NCBI GenBank assembly: GCA_031267795.1
Contig: JAIRYK010000020.1
Coordinates: 35,170 to 99,169 of the forward strand
Direction of reading: 5' to 3'
Source: Candidatus Endomicrobiellum devescovinae
GTDB taxonomy: Bacteria; Elusimicrobiota; Endomicrobiia; Endomicrobiales; Endomicrobiaceae
Length of the DNA stretch: 64,000 nt
Every line of letters starts with the position of its first letter. Positions within the stretch are counted from its first letter, which is position 1. Shown in pieces: positions 26,218-35,388 of this stretch. A program made the position numbers and the translations under genes. Under the pieces are notes generated by a model. It had not been told where the DNA came from. It made no database searches and saw nothing but the letters and a program-made list of their open reading frames with translations.

Positions 26218-26977
26218 TCTGACTTATAATTTGGATATTTCTTTTTCATAATTTGTTTAAATTCTTCTGAGATGTTGCCTTTGCAGCTGTCTTTTTCAGA
26301 TCTTCAAGATAATCTATTTTTGTTTTAAGATTATTGCTGTTTTCTGGCACGTTGTGTGAAGATAAGACTAAATCATACCCTTTTTTAAGATAATTCTTTA
26401 ATTGTTTTATTAAAATGTCCGCATTGACTTTGCCTTCAACTATTGAATGCGAATCATGGCTGAGCATATGGATATATATTGAATTAATCTCGGGGAGTTC
26501 AATATCAAAAGCGTCTTCAGTTTCTTTTATTTCCATTACAATTCCCGCAATATTAACAATTCCAGGTTTAATATAATCACTAATATTATTTATTTTATCG
26601 TCAAATTTTTCTCCAAACGCTAATTTAAAGTTTTTTGTAAGTTCTTTTGCTTTGCCTTTATGTGCAAAATTATACGCTTTTTCCGTAGAGAATATTTTTG
26701 TTTCCGGCACTAAATTTTCTCCGCCAGCCATGTGATATGAAAGAAGTATTCCTTCAACATTAACTTTTGTAGAACAAACATATTGATTAAATTCTTTAAC
26801 ATTTTCCGTAAAGCCCATAGATTCAATAATAATACCTCTTCCTTCTTTTTCAAGCAAAAATACTTCTTCATTTAAGGGATTATTTGTCTGGTAAGCATGA
26901 AGTTTACATTTGTCAAAATTATAAACTTGTACAGTTCCTTTTTGTAATGTTGTTGTTTTAAAATTGATTTTTTTCAT
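26178..26977 (-). pseudogene. Metallo-beta-lactamase-fold-like hydrolase, C-terminal frameshift
   Basis: The open part (243 codons) resembles a beta-lactamase-fold protein (LLSYHMAGGENLVPETKIFST, IYIHMLSHDSHSIVEG, GYDLVLSSHNVPE), though the first motif lacks the canonical HxHxDH. The annotated frame ends in unlike sequence at 26246. One frame over, GNISEEFKQIMKKKYPNYKS and then NYLDMTAGFFFK run to 26178, and the copy B relic has the same ending, which proves the frameshift near 26255. Loss of only ~25 residues might leave activity. Ribosome site AAAGGAGG. Divergent from hxlR. Confidence 0.7.
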
Positions 26978-27048
26978 AACAAACCTCCTTTAATTATAAA
27001 CTTTTTGCTTTTTCACTTATATGAATGTATAATAGGTTTATATTATAC

Positions 27049-27097
27049 TTTTGTAAAGTAGGTACAAAATTGTTATATAAGTACCTTTTAGTAACTA
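27049..27097 (+). promoter_or_regulatory. hxlR promoter and probable operator, copy A
   Basis: TTGTAA (27051-27056), 17 bases, TATATA (27074-27079). Conserved blocks TTTTGTAAAGTA and TTTTAGTAACTA also flank the same promoter in copy B (38494-38542). An AGGTAC/GTACCT pair (27060-27065, 27081-27086) brackets the -10 region and could be the HxlR binding site. Confidence 0.6.
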
Positions 27098-27112
27098 ATA
27101 AAAGGAGTACAA

Positions 27113-27445
27113 ATGAAAAAAAGACAAGATTTGTTATTTTGTCCTATGAAAGCCGCAGTACAAATTATAGGCAATAAGTGGAAAATGTTAATTTTATGGA
27201 ACATTATTAAAGATAAAAACCGCTTTGGAGAAATTAGAAAAACAATAGGAACTATAAGCCAAAAAGTATTAACTCAAAATCTGCGCATGCTTGAAAAAGA
27301 TAAAATTATATCTCGTAAAGTTTACGCTGAAGTTCCTCCAAGAGTTGAATACACATTAACTAAACTAGGCAGCACCTTAAAACCTGTCATAGAATCTATG
27401 GTAGCTTGGGGAGAAAAATACTGCAATAATAAACATAATAAATAA
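27113..27445 (+). CDS. HxlR family transcriptional regulator (copy A)
   Basis: The 110-residue winged-helix protein has the HxlR hallmarks: an early cysteine (LLFCPMKAAV), GNKWKMLILWNI, RFGEIRKTIGTISQKVLTQN recognition helix and VYAEVPPRVEYTLT wing. Such regulators often sense electrophiles or redox state through that cysteine. It faces the metallo-hydrolase gene, so it probably controls that gene and itself. It is a paralogue of the protein at 38148. Ribosome site AAAAGGAG. Confidence 0.92.
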   Translation: MKKRQDLLFCPMKAAVQIIGNKWKMLILWNIIKDKNRFGEIRKTIGTISQKVLTQNLRMLEKDKIISRKVYAEVPPRVEYTLTKLGSTLKPVIESMVAWGEKYCNNKHNK

Positions 27446-27904
27446 ATATTTCCTTGATCGCTGTGCGAGGTTTGGGCATTGATAGACAAGGCGGTAATAA
27501 ATACGAAATAGAAATTACAAAAATAATACAGCTTATTATTTTACATCCTCTTGGAAGAGGGATTTAAGTTGCATCATAAAATCAAGCAAAACTAAATATT
27601 TTACTCTAGACTTTGGAACGAAACTTTTGTAAACTCTCACCATATTCAAGGGGCAGAATAAAAGTTATACATCTTCCTACAATAAAATCCTAAAATATTT
27701 GAGAAATTTGTAATTATATATCTACATTTTTTTTACATTTATTGATTAAGTACCTTAAAACTTTGTATAGAATAATTATGATAATGTTATATACTGGTAG
27801 TTAAAAGCTCCTTTTCTTAAGTCTTGCCTCCAATATTGGAAACCGCAAGCATCACGACAGCTGTAAGGCAATAGCAATATCTCGTAATAACAACAAAATC
27901 TATA
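27446..27904. other. 460-bp region without a gene
   Basis: A stretch just after hxlR reads GLGIDRQGGNKYEIEI in one frame and may be a relic, but no family is recognised. The remainder is AT-rich with no hairpin terminator I would defend. Confidence 0.35.
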
Positions 27905-27919
27905 TTGGAGAGGATTGGA

Positions 27920-29227
27920 ATGAGCACTAAGGATTCTTTTTCGTCTAAATGGGGTTTAATCTTTGCTGCTGCTAGTACTGCAATTGGCTTAGGAAATATG
28001 TGGCTTTTCCCATATCGTGTTGGGGAGAGGGGAGGAGCTGCATTTGTAATTCCTTACGTTGTATGCGCAATTGCTTTAGGGCTTATTGCTCTAATCGGTG
28101 AAGTATCCATTGGAAGACTTACCGGTGGTGGACCTGCAACAGCTTTTCAGAAAGTTTTACAATTACGTAATAAAAAAACAGCTCCCGGCGAAGCTTTTGG
28201 TTGGGTATGTGTTACTGTTGCCCTTATGCAAGCTGTAGGTTATACATTGGTATTTTCTTGGGTTATACGCTTTACTTTAGGCTCTTTAACAGGGTCAGCT
28301 TTCAGTGCGGTTAACAGCAATCAATATTATGCTGCTATATCGGGCAATGAACATGTTCTCTTTTGGATGATTGTAACTTTGCTTACAACTGCAATAACTT
28401 TGGCAGGCGGTATCAGAAATGGTATAGAAAAATGTTGCGCTATAATGCTTCCTGCAATTTTTATTCTTATCATAGTATTAGCAATAAGAGTAGCTTTCTT
28501 ACCGAATGTAGCTGTAGGATACAAATATTTGTTTACACCAGATTGGAATTATCTTTTTGATGTGAGAACTTGGATGGTAGCTTTGGGACAAGTCTTTTAT
28601 TCTTTGTCTTTAAGAGGCTCCACAATGGTTACGTACGGTTCTTATACAAAAAAGACCAGCGATATAGTTTCTTCTGCAAAATACATTGTTTTTGCAGATA
28701 CATTCATTTCTATTTTAGCGACATTTATGATTATACCTGCAGTATTTGCTTTTGGAAAAGATTTAAATAGCGGTCCTGCGCTTTTGTTTATAACTTTGCC
28801 TGAAATATTTAAATCTATCCCTTTTGGGCAGTTCTTCATGTTTGCATTCTTTTTGGCAATATTCTTTGCAGCTTTAACGTCTTTTATAGGTCAACTTGAA
28901 GTAGTTGTTCAGGCTTTACATGATAAATTTAAATTCCCGCGTCTTTTGGCTATATTTCTTGTCTCTACAGCTACAGTATTGCTGTGCAAGGTATTTGTTG
29001 TGGGCAATATAAAGAAGGTTATTGATTTATTGTCCTTACATTTGATTCCTTTGTGTGCTTTGGGGAGCGCTATTTTCTTCTTCTGGATTGTTCCAAAGCA
29101 TCTTGTTTTGCAGGAAATTCAAAGCGGACACTCAAAACCTGTTGGAAAATGGATTGTTCCAATGGGACGCTATGCTTTGTGCGGAATGATTATATTCATA
29201 TATATATTAACAATTTTTAAGATATAG
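27920..29227 (+). CDS. Sodium-dependent (NSS/SNF family) amino-acid transporter
   Basis: An integral membrane protein of about 435 residues with 11 or so hydrophobic helices. The first, WGLIFAAASTAIGLGNMWLFPY, holds the unwound sodium and substrate site of the LeuT fold (GLGNxWxFPY). GERGGAAFVIPY follows. I take ATG 27920, seven bases after GGAGAGG, over an in-frame TTG at 27905. Substrate not predictable; it stands alone before glnN and imports amino acids presumably from the host. A terminator follows. Confidence 0.9.
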   Translation: MSTKDSFSSKWGLIFAAASTAIGLGNMWLFPYRVGERGGAAFVIPYVVCAIALGLIALIGEVSIGRLTGGGPATAFQKVLQLRNKKTAPGEAFGWVCVTVALMQAVGYTLVFSWVIRFTLGSLTGSAFSAVNSNQYYAAISGNEHVLFWMIVTLLTTAITLAGGIRNGIEKCCAIMLPAIFILIIVLAIRVAFLPNVAVGYKYLFTPDWNYLFDVRTWMVALGQVFYSLSLRGSTMVTYGSYTKKTSDIVSSAKYIVFADTFISILATFMIIPAVFAFGKDLNSGPALLFITLPEIFKSIPFGQFFMFAFFLAIFFAALTSFIGQLEVVVQALHDKFKFPRLLAIFLVSTATVLLCKVFVVGNIKKVIDLLSLHLIPLCALGSAIFFFWIVPKHLVLQEIQSGHSKPVGKWIVPMGRYALCGMIIFIYILTIFKI

Positions 29228-29247
29228 TATTTAATACAATATTTTTT

Positions 29248-29282
29248 AAGCAGTTGTGCCAAGATTTTTGGTACAACTGCTT
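29248..29282 (+). terminator. Rho-independent terminator after the NSS transporter
   Basis: AAGCAGTTGTGCC pairs with GGTACAACTGCTT (one mismatch) across a nine-base loop and runs into seven Ts. Confidence 0.88.
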
Positions 29283-29327
29283 TTTTTATTCCTTTTGCTT
29301 CAGATTTTCAATAAAAAGCGATTTTTA

Positions 29328-29357
29328 TTGACATATTACGAGCAAAATAGTTAAATA
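29328..29357 (+). promoter_or_regulatory. Promoter of glnN
   Basis: TTGACA at 29328-29333, 18 bases, TAAATA at 29352-29357, about 42 bases before the ATG. The perfect -35 suggests strong sigma-70-type expression. No sigma-54 site (GG-N10-GC) noticed. Confidence 0.6.
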
Positions 29358-29398
29358 TCGGCTAAATACTACTGCAAACTTTCTATTAAGGAGCAAAT

Positions 29399-31498
29399 AT
29401 GCAATCTATCCACGATTATTATGGCGAACTAGTTTTTTCAAGAAAAGTAATGGAACAAAAGCTTAGTAAGAACATTTTTAAAAAACTTACAGCAGCTATT
29501 GACAACTTAGAGCCTTTAGATCAATCTATAGCCGGCGAAGTTGCTCATGCAATGAAAGAATGGGCTCTTGAAAATGGTGCAACGCATTTTACGCACTGGT
29601 TCCAGCCTCAAAGAGGTGGTACTGCTCAGAAACACGACTCTTTTATTGATTATGGCGAACATGGAGAAATAATAGAAAGATTTTCTGCATCTCAGCTTGT
29701 TCAATCTGAGCCTGACGCTTCTTCTTTCCCTTCAGGCGGAATAAGGTCAACATTTGAAGCAAGAGGATATACCGCTTGGGACCCAACATCCCCTGTATTT
29801 CTTCTTGAAGCTGGTAAAACAAAAACTTTGGTAATACCTTCCGTTTTCCTTTCTTGGACAGGCGAAGTTTTAGATCTTAAAACTCCTTTTTTAAGATCTC
29901 TTTCTACTTTAAATGAAAAAGTAATAAATTTACAGAAATTTCTTGGAAATAAAAATGCAAAACAAGTTAAGGTTTATGCAGGTATAGAGCAAGAATATTT
30001 TCTTCTTTCAAAAGAGTTGGTTAAATCAAGACCTGATATTACTGTTACCGGTAGAACCATTTTTGGTGCTCAGCCAGCTAAGGGACAACAAATGGAAGAC
30101 CATTATTTTGGCAACATCAAGGGTAAAGTTTTAGAATTTATGGAAGATGTTGACCATCAGCTTTACAGAAAAGGTATTCCTATAAAGACAAGGCATAATG
30201 AAGTTGCTCCAAATCAGTTTGAACTTGCGCCTCTCCATCAAGAAGCAAATCTTGCCATAGATAATAACCTTCAAATAATGGAAATTTTAAAAAAAGTTGC
30301 CGCAAAGCACAACATGGTTGCCTTATTGCATGAAAAACCTTTCTCGGGAGTAAACGGGTCTGGCAAACACTTCAATTGGTCTATAGGAGACAATACTGGC
30401 ACAAACTATTTTGAACCGTCAAAATCCCCTCTTAAAAATGTATCGTTCTTGCTAGCTATAAGCGCAGTGCTATTAGGCGTTAAGAAGTTTGGAGGAGTTT
30501 TAAGAGCTACTGTGGCAGACGCTGGGAATGACCACAGGCTTGGTGCGAACGAAGCTCCACCGGCAATTATGTCTGTATATCTTGGGGACTATGTAAGTGA
30601 AATATTGGACTCTATAGAAAAAACTCACACAATAAACGAAAAGGCTGTAAATGAAATAACTCTAGGCGTACAAAATCTTCCTAAAGTAAACAAGGATTAC
30701 TCCGATAGAAATAGAACTTCGCCTGTGGCATTTACAGGGAACAAGTTTGAATTTAGAGCTTTAGGTTCTTCATCAAACCCTGCTGAAGCGGGAACAGTGT
30801 TGAATTTTATAGCTGCGTACGGATTTGATGAAATTTATAAGAGAATTGAAACAAAGAAAGGTGACGGTGACGTAAAAAAGAAAGCTTTAGAAGTTATAAA
30901 AGAAATACTTGTTGAAACGAAAGACATAAGATTTGAAAAGAATGGATATTCGCAGGACTGGCACAAAGAAGCGCAAAAGAGAGGATTGCCTAACGCTAAG
31001 AATACACCTGCAGCTTTAAAACTTTTGCTTGATAATGAAGTGGTAAAAACTTTTGCAAAGTACGGGATACTTACTGAAAGGGAGCTAAAATCTAAGGTAG
31101 AAATAAAACTTGAGAACTATATAAAGACAAAAGAAATTGAATATAGATACTCAGTAAAAGTAGCAAATACATTGATGCTTCCTGCAATATTAAAACAAAT
31201 AAATGCTCTGGCAAAAGCAAGCAAAAACTTAAACAAGCTGGATATAAAATCTGATTCTTTTGAAAAAGAACTTAAAACTTTGATTAATATTTATGACGAA
31301 GTCAAAAAACTTGTTGCGGAAATGGAAACTTTCCTTGCGCTAGAGCACAAAGATGTCCATGAAACAGCAGAAAAATTTGCGTCTCAAGGTGTGGAAATTT
31401 TAGCTAAATTGAGAGGACAAATTGATTCTGCCGAAGATTTGGTAGCAGACGAATTTTGGCCTATGGCAAGTTATCAAAAGCTTTTGACTGCTTTTTAA
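29399..31498 (+). CDS. glnN: Glutamine synthetase type III
   Basis: ATP-dependent assimilation of ammonia into glutamine. The 699 residues and the GSIII-specific N-terminus (THWFQPQRGGTAQKHDSF) separate it from the ~450-residue type I enzyme. The family signatures GIEQEYFLL, RHNEVAPNQFELAP, NGSGKHFNWS and a C-terminal helical region are present. AAGGAG ribosome site. It stands alone with its own promoter and terminator, suiting a central nitrogen entry point in a host that supplies ammonia. Confidence 0.96.
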   Translation: MQSIHDYYGELVFSRKVMEQKLSKNIFKKLTAAIDNLEPLDQSIAGEVAHAMKEWALENGATHFTHWFQPQRGGTAQKHDSFIDYGEHGEIIERFSASQLVQSEPDASSFPSGGIRSTFEARGYTAWDPTSPVFLLEAGKTKTLVIPSVFLSWTGEVLDLKTPFLRSLSTLNEKVINLQKFLGNKNAKQVKVYAGIEQEYFLLSKELVKSRPDITVTGRTIFGAQPAKGQQMEDHYFGNIKGKVLEFMEDVDHQLYRKGIPIKTRHNEVAPNQFELAPLHQEANLAIDNNLQIMEILKKVAAKHNMVALLHEKPFSGVNGSGKHFNWSIGDNTGTNYFEPSKSPLKNVSFLLAISAVLLGVKKFGGVLRATVADAGNDHRLGANEAPPAIMSVYLGDYVSEILDSIEKTHTINEKAVNEITLGVQNLPKVNKDYSDRNRTSPVAFTGNKFEFRALGSSSNPAEAGTVLNFIAAYGFDEIYKRIETKKGDGDVKKKALEVIKEILVETKDIRFEKNGYSQDWHKEAQKRGLPNAKNTPAALKLLLDNEVVKTFAKYGILTERELKSKVEIKLENYIKTKEIEYRYSVKVANTLMLPAILKQINALAKASKNLNKLDIKSDSFEKELKTLINIYDEVKKLVAEMETFLALEHKDVHETAEKFASQGVEILAKLRGQIDSAEDLVADEFWPMASYQKLLTAF

Positions 31499-31578
31499 TT
31501 TCACCCTACTTTAATAATTAGCAGTCTTATGATATGTAATTTAATATCTTATTAAAACAAAGTTTCTTTCAAAAAATA

Positions 31579-31608
31579 AAAAGCCCTAATAAAAATATTA
31601 GGGCTTTT
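31579..31608. terminator. Bidirectional terminator between glnN and the barrel pseudogene
   Basis: AAAAGCCCTAAT pairs with ATTAGGGCTTTT across a six-base loop, flanked by A-rich and T-rich tails, so it can end glnN and the converging gene. Confidence 0.88.
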
Positions 31609-31631
31609 TATTTTTTTATCTAACTCAGGTT

Positions 31632-32322
31632 TTATATTTTGAATTTATAGCCGACATTTAGACCAACACAGCTGTAGCTGAAATCAGATTCTTTCTCAAC
31701 AGTAGCTCCTTCGTATTTTAAGATTGTTTCAGTAGACGAGTTATAATATACTATAGGTAATGTCAAAGACCAATCCAGAAGGAAATTCATACCCTGCTCC
31801 AAAAGCATAATATAAGCCTCCTTTGCTCTTTTTAAACTGGACAATATTACCATCATTATTACCTATTTCCTTAACATTTTGGGAGAAATATGCATTATAA
31901 CCAATGTCTCCTTTTACAAACATCCCTTTTAAACCCTCATTATTTGACTTTATAAAAGGATTCGCTTGGAGTGTAAAATAAATTGGAAGGAACGACAATT
32001 TAAAATCTGGAATAGATGTGTTTTTTATTTTAAATTCTGATGGAAAAAGATATTTTAACCCTAATCCAATTTTTAAGAAATTTAAATTTGAAACTAAACG
32101 TTCACCTGAAATTAAATATTCACCGCAAAGTGAACCAGAGGGATTCAACTTTTCAGCGTCAAATTTTTGAGATCTTAGAAGATCCATCCTTTTCAAACTG
32201 GTTAAGTTAAGACCTGCTTTTATATTTAACTCGCCAAAATTATCAGAGGCTAAAGCAACACTCATCGCTCTTCCAACCAACAAACCCACTATAACCAATA
32301 GAACTGCTCTAATCCTTTTCAT
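31632..32322 (-). pseudogene. Outer-membrane beta-barrel protein, frameshifted (paralogue of 6034-6712)
   Basis: Signal peptide MKRIRAVLLVIVGLLVGRAM...ALA, mature start SDNFGELNIKAGLNL, and 193 codons to FDITYSIL at 31741. One frame over, YYNSSTETILKYEGATVEKE and SCVGLNVGYKFKI complete the barrel. The missing base is at about 31745. Compared by eye with the copy at 6034, both protein and DNA are close (signal-peptide region nearly identical), implying recent duplication or gene conversion, but the lesions are at different sites. Confidence 0.82.
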
Positions 32323-32396
32323 TTTTTCCCTCTTGCATAGACTATTTCACAACCGTGTAATAGTACTAATTTTATAAATATTCTGGCAAATTAAGC

Positions 32397-32437
32397 AATA
32401 ATAAAAAGCTATGACATAGTTATAGCTTTTTATTATT
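32397..32437 (-). terminator. Terminator after the third barrel gene
   Basis: A 16-base stem (32397-32412 with 32422-32437) built around AAAAAGCTAT / ATAGCTTTTT with a nine-base loop, 17 bases past the gene end. T-rich on both strands. Confidence 0.75.
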
Positions 32438-32453
32438 TGCTATTAAAATTTAC

Positions 32454-33457
32454 TTAAAACTTTATACCAAGAATGAATCCACATTCGTATCCATAAGCTT
32501 TCACATTAGTATCAGCTTGTCTGTGCTCACTAGGATAGTAAGAAGAAACATTTTTCCTATACTTATTACCATAATCGTCTGTCTCTTCATCATAATTAGT
32601 GACGAGATGCTGGTAATCAGTATAATCAAAATCTTGCTTTTTGCTAATTTTTCCAAAATCCCAGTAAGAAAAAAAGGCTCTATATGGAAAGAGACTCTCT
32701 TTGAAATTTTTTTGGAGAAATTTGCTTTTATACTTATAGCTTTAGCTTTATTAGCAGGGATTTCAATGTTCGGTTCAAAAAATACACTTTTAAATCTGCT
32801 CGTTTCTAAACTAATATTTCCAAATAAACACAGATTAAACAAAAACTGAGGACTAAAAGTCCAATCGTCACCTAACTCTATTTCTCCAAAAATACCTATA
32901 GGAAGATACAGCATCCCTATGCTTTGCGTAAAATCTTTATCTAATTTATATCTTTTTAAAGACATGCAAAAACCTGCAGTAGGACCTACTTTAATTGTTT
33001 TCTTTTGGTTTAAAGCAAAAAGAATTCCTACGCTCGTGGTATCCTCAAAAGTCAAGCTATCTGAATCTTCTTTTCCATCAACATCAAAATTTTCTTTAGA
33101 ATTTAAATCACAATCCCCTTTAAGAAAAGTTAAAGTATTTCCATAAAAAATGTCATCATCTCTATCTTTGAAGAAGGAAAGAGATATTCCATGTTCTAAA
33201 GAGTCTATACCATACTTAACTTTTTTTGTCTCCAAAGGTCCTGACATATTTGAAACAACTCAATCTGCTTTTGCAAGAAAATTAAATAAAGACATTTTAT
33301 AGTTTATTTGATATTTTGTAGCAGAATTTCTAGCAACTGCTCCTGCAGACGTTAGGGACGAAGCAGGATTAATGCCTGGGGTCACGCTTATTGGCGCATT
33401 TCCATAACAAAGAGAACAGCATAAAGTTACAAATATAAACGAAATAACTTTCTTCAT
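32454..33457 (-). pseudogene. Outer-membrane protein with in-frame stop and frameshift
   Basis: Signal peptide MKKVISFIFVTLCCSLCYG and 65 codons to an in-frame TGA (33260-33262). The same frame reopens at once (VVSNMSGPLETKKVKYGIDS) and continues as alternating strands (GILFALNQKKTIKVGPTAGF, FSKKISKRVSFHIEPFF). At a run of T (minus strand) near 32680 the frame shifts, after which DFDYTDYQHLVTNYDEE and KAYGYECGFILGIKF give a barrel-like ending at 32454. Restored length would be about 333 residues. Not obviously related in sequence to the other two barrels. Confidence 0.75.
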
Positions 33458-33573
33458 TCTTTTTCTCCTTTACTGAATTTATAAAAGAATTTAGTATATT
33501 TATATTATAGAGTACTTATAGGTTAATAGAATAAGAATTTGTAAAAAATTTGAAATAAATAATGGGGGGGGGG

Positions 33574-35145
33574 TTATTTTTTGGATTTGTTTAATAATTT
33601 GTACTCAATTGAATCGGAAAGAGCCTGCCAAGAAGCATCTATGATATTTTCATTTACACCTATTGTTCCCCAGCTTTTTGAAGAATCTGAAGATTCTATC
33701 AATACTCTTACTTTTGCTGCTGTATTTGCATTGCTGTTTACGACTCGCACTTTAAAGTCAGTTAAAACTGCGTCTTCTATCTCCGGATAATACTTTATTA
33801 ACGCTTTTCTTAAACAGTGGTCTAAAGCATTTACAGGTCCGTCTCCTTCTGCAACTGTATGTTCTTCTTTCCCTTTTATATCAAGCTTAACTGTCGCTTC
33901 CGAAATTATTTCTCCTGTCAGACGTTTCTCAACAGCAACTCTATATCCTTTTAAGACAAAAAAAGGCTTAAAAGATTCTAAAGCTTTTTTTGTCGTTAAA
34001 AAGAACGATGCATCAGCATCTTCATACTGAAACCCTTCGTTTTCTTTTGCTTTTACTATCTCTACAATTCTTTTAACTTTTTCAGGTGCATTTTCTATGC
34101 CCAAATCCATTTCAACAGCCTTAGACACAACATTGCTTTTGCCAGCTAAATCACTTACTAAAATTCTTCTACTATTTCCAACAAGAGAAGGATCTATATG
34201 TTCATAAGTCTCTGGAGCTCTTTTAATAGCTGAAACATGAACCCCAGCTTTATGGGCAAATGCATTTTTACCTACATAAGGTTCAGAATCATTTGGTATA
34301 AGATTTGAAATTTCGTTAACATATCTGGAAATTTCGGAAAGTTTTTTTAAATTTTTATTTGAAACACATTCATAGCCTTTTTTGATTTGAATAGAAGGAA
34401 TGATGGAGCATAAGTTAGCGTTCCCGCACCTTTCTCCAATCCCGTTTATAGTGCCTTGAACAAGCAGACATCCCTCTTCAGCCGCAACAATAGAGTTTGC
34501 AACAGCACAATCAGAATCATTATGAGCGTGTATTCCAAATTTTACAGCAGGAAACGCCGTAATAGTCTTCTTTACTATAGTTCCTATATCAGAGGGAAGC
34601 GTCCCACCGTTAGTTTCGCACAAGCATATGACGTCTGCACCTGCAGCAATCGCTGCACCTACTACTTCAAACGCATATATTTTATTACTTTTATATCCGT
34701 CAAAATAATGTTCTGCGTCAAAAATTACTTCTAGTTTTTTTGATTTAAGAAAAGATATGCTTTCATAAATCATTTTAAGATTTTCTTCATTTGTCGTTTT
34801 AAGCGCTTGCTTTACATGTAAATCCCAAGATTTTCCAAATATACAAGCTGTCTTAACGCCAGATTTTAATATCGCTTTTAAAACTTCGTCTTTTTCAACG
34901 CTTATGTCTTTGCGACGCGTTGAACCAAAAGCTGTAAGTTTTGCATTTTTAAGCTCAACTTTTTTCATTTGTTCAAAAAACAAATCGTCTTTTGGATTTG
35001 CCCCAGGATAACCTCCCTCAACATAAGAAACGCCAAAAGAATCTAAAGCTTTCACTATTTTTATTTTATCTTCAATAGTGAAAGATATTCCCGCTCCTTG
35101 AGAGCCGTCTCTTAAAGTTGTGTCGTATATAAATACTCGTCTCAT
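33574..35145 (-). CDS. cimA: (R)-citramalate synthase
   Basis: Condenses acetyl-CoA with pyruvate, giving a threonine-independent route to 2-oxobutyrate and isoleucine. The HMGL-like barrel starts VFIYDTTLRDGSQGAG and contains HAHNDSDCAVANSI (metal-binding HxH) and GTINGIGERCGNANL. The C-terminal allosteric LeuA-type domain (about 400-520) is complete. The start MRRVF at 35145 follows the pilin stop by one base; an ATG at 35163 is possible but overlaps the pilin gene. Ten Gs (33564-33573) directly follow the stop. Confidence 0.92.
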   Translation of the reverse strand: MRRVFIYDTTLRDGSQGAGISFTIEDKIKIVKALDSFGVSYVEGGYPGANPKDDLFFEQMKKVELKNAKLTAFGSTRRKDISVEKDEVLKAILKSGVKTACIFGKSWDLHVKQALKTTNEENLKMIYESISFLKSKKLEVIFDAEHYFDGYKSNKIYAFEVVGAAIAAGADVICLCETNGGTLPSDIGTIVKKTITAFPAVKFGIHAHNDSDCAVANSIVAAEEGCLLVQGTINGIGERCGNANLCSIIPSIQIKKGYECVSNKNLKKLSEISRYVNEISNLIPNDSEPYVGKNAFAHKAGVHVSAIKRAPETYEHIDPSLVGNSRRILVSDLAGKSNVVSKAVEMDLGIENAPEKVKRIVEIVKAKENEGFQYEDADASFFLTTKKALESFKPFFVLKGYRVAVEKRLTGEIISEATVKLDIKGKEEHTVAEGDGPVNALDHCLRKALIKYYPEIEDAVLTDFKVRVVNSNANTAAKVRVLIESSDSSKSWGTIGVNENIIDASWQALSDSIEYKLLNKSKK

Positions 35146-35146
35146 T

Positions 35147-35380
35147 TTAGTCCTGTTTTTCATTTACCACAACAGCTTCATCTGAACCCTGCAAATAATC
35201 TTCCAATGCCTCTTCTAAAGGCGTTTCTTGAGATTGGATGTCTTCATAAGCATCAACTTTTAACGCTTCATTTTTAACTGTCCTACTTTTGTAAATAGGA
35301 ATCGCTATTATACCCAGAATTCCTATCATAACCAAAACTATTATAAATTCCACAAGCGTAAAACCTGCAGACTTTTTCAT
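35147..35380 (-). CDS. Type IV pilin-like / pseudopilin protein
   Basis: A 77-residue protein with the prepilin cleavage site and helix GFTLVEFIIVLVMIGILGII: glycine at -1, phenylalanine at +1, glutamate at +5. The leader (MKKSAG) is short and basic. The globular part is only about 45 acidic residues, smaller than a major pilin, so a minor pseudopilin is likelier. Oddly placed between lysC and cimA with eight- and one-base gaps. No assembly genes are in the window. Confidence 0.75.
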   Translation of the reverse strand: MKKSAGFTLVEFIIVLVMIGILGIIAIPIYKSRTVKNEALKVDAYEDIQSQETPLEEALEDYLQGSDEAVVVNEKQD

Positions 35381-35388
35381 ACAACCTC

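Noticed and set aside
27464..27560. Possible relic after hxlR copy A (GLGIDRQGGNKYEIEI)
   Set aside because: Too short and without start or recognisable family; recorded only as intergenic content.
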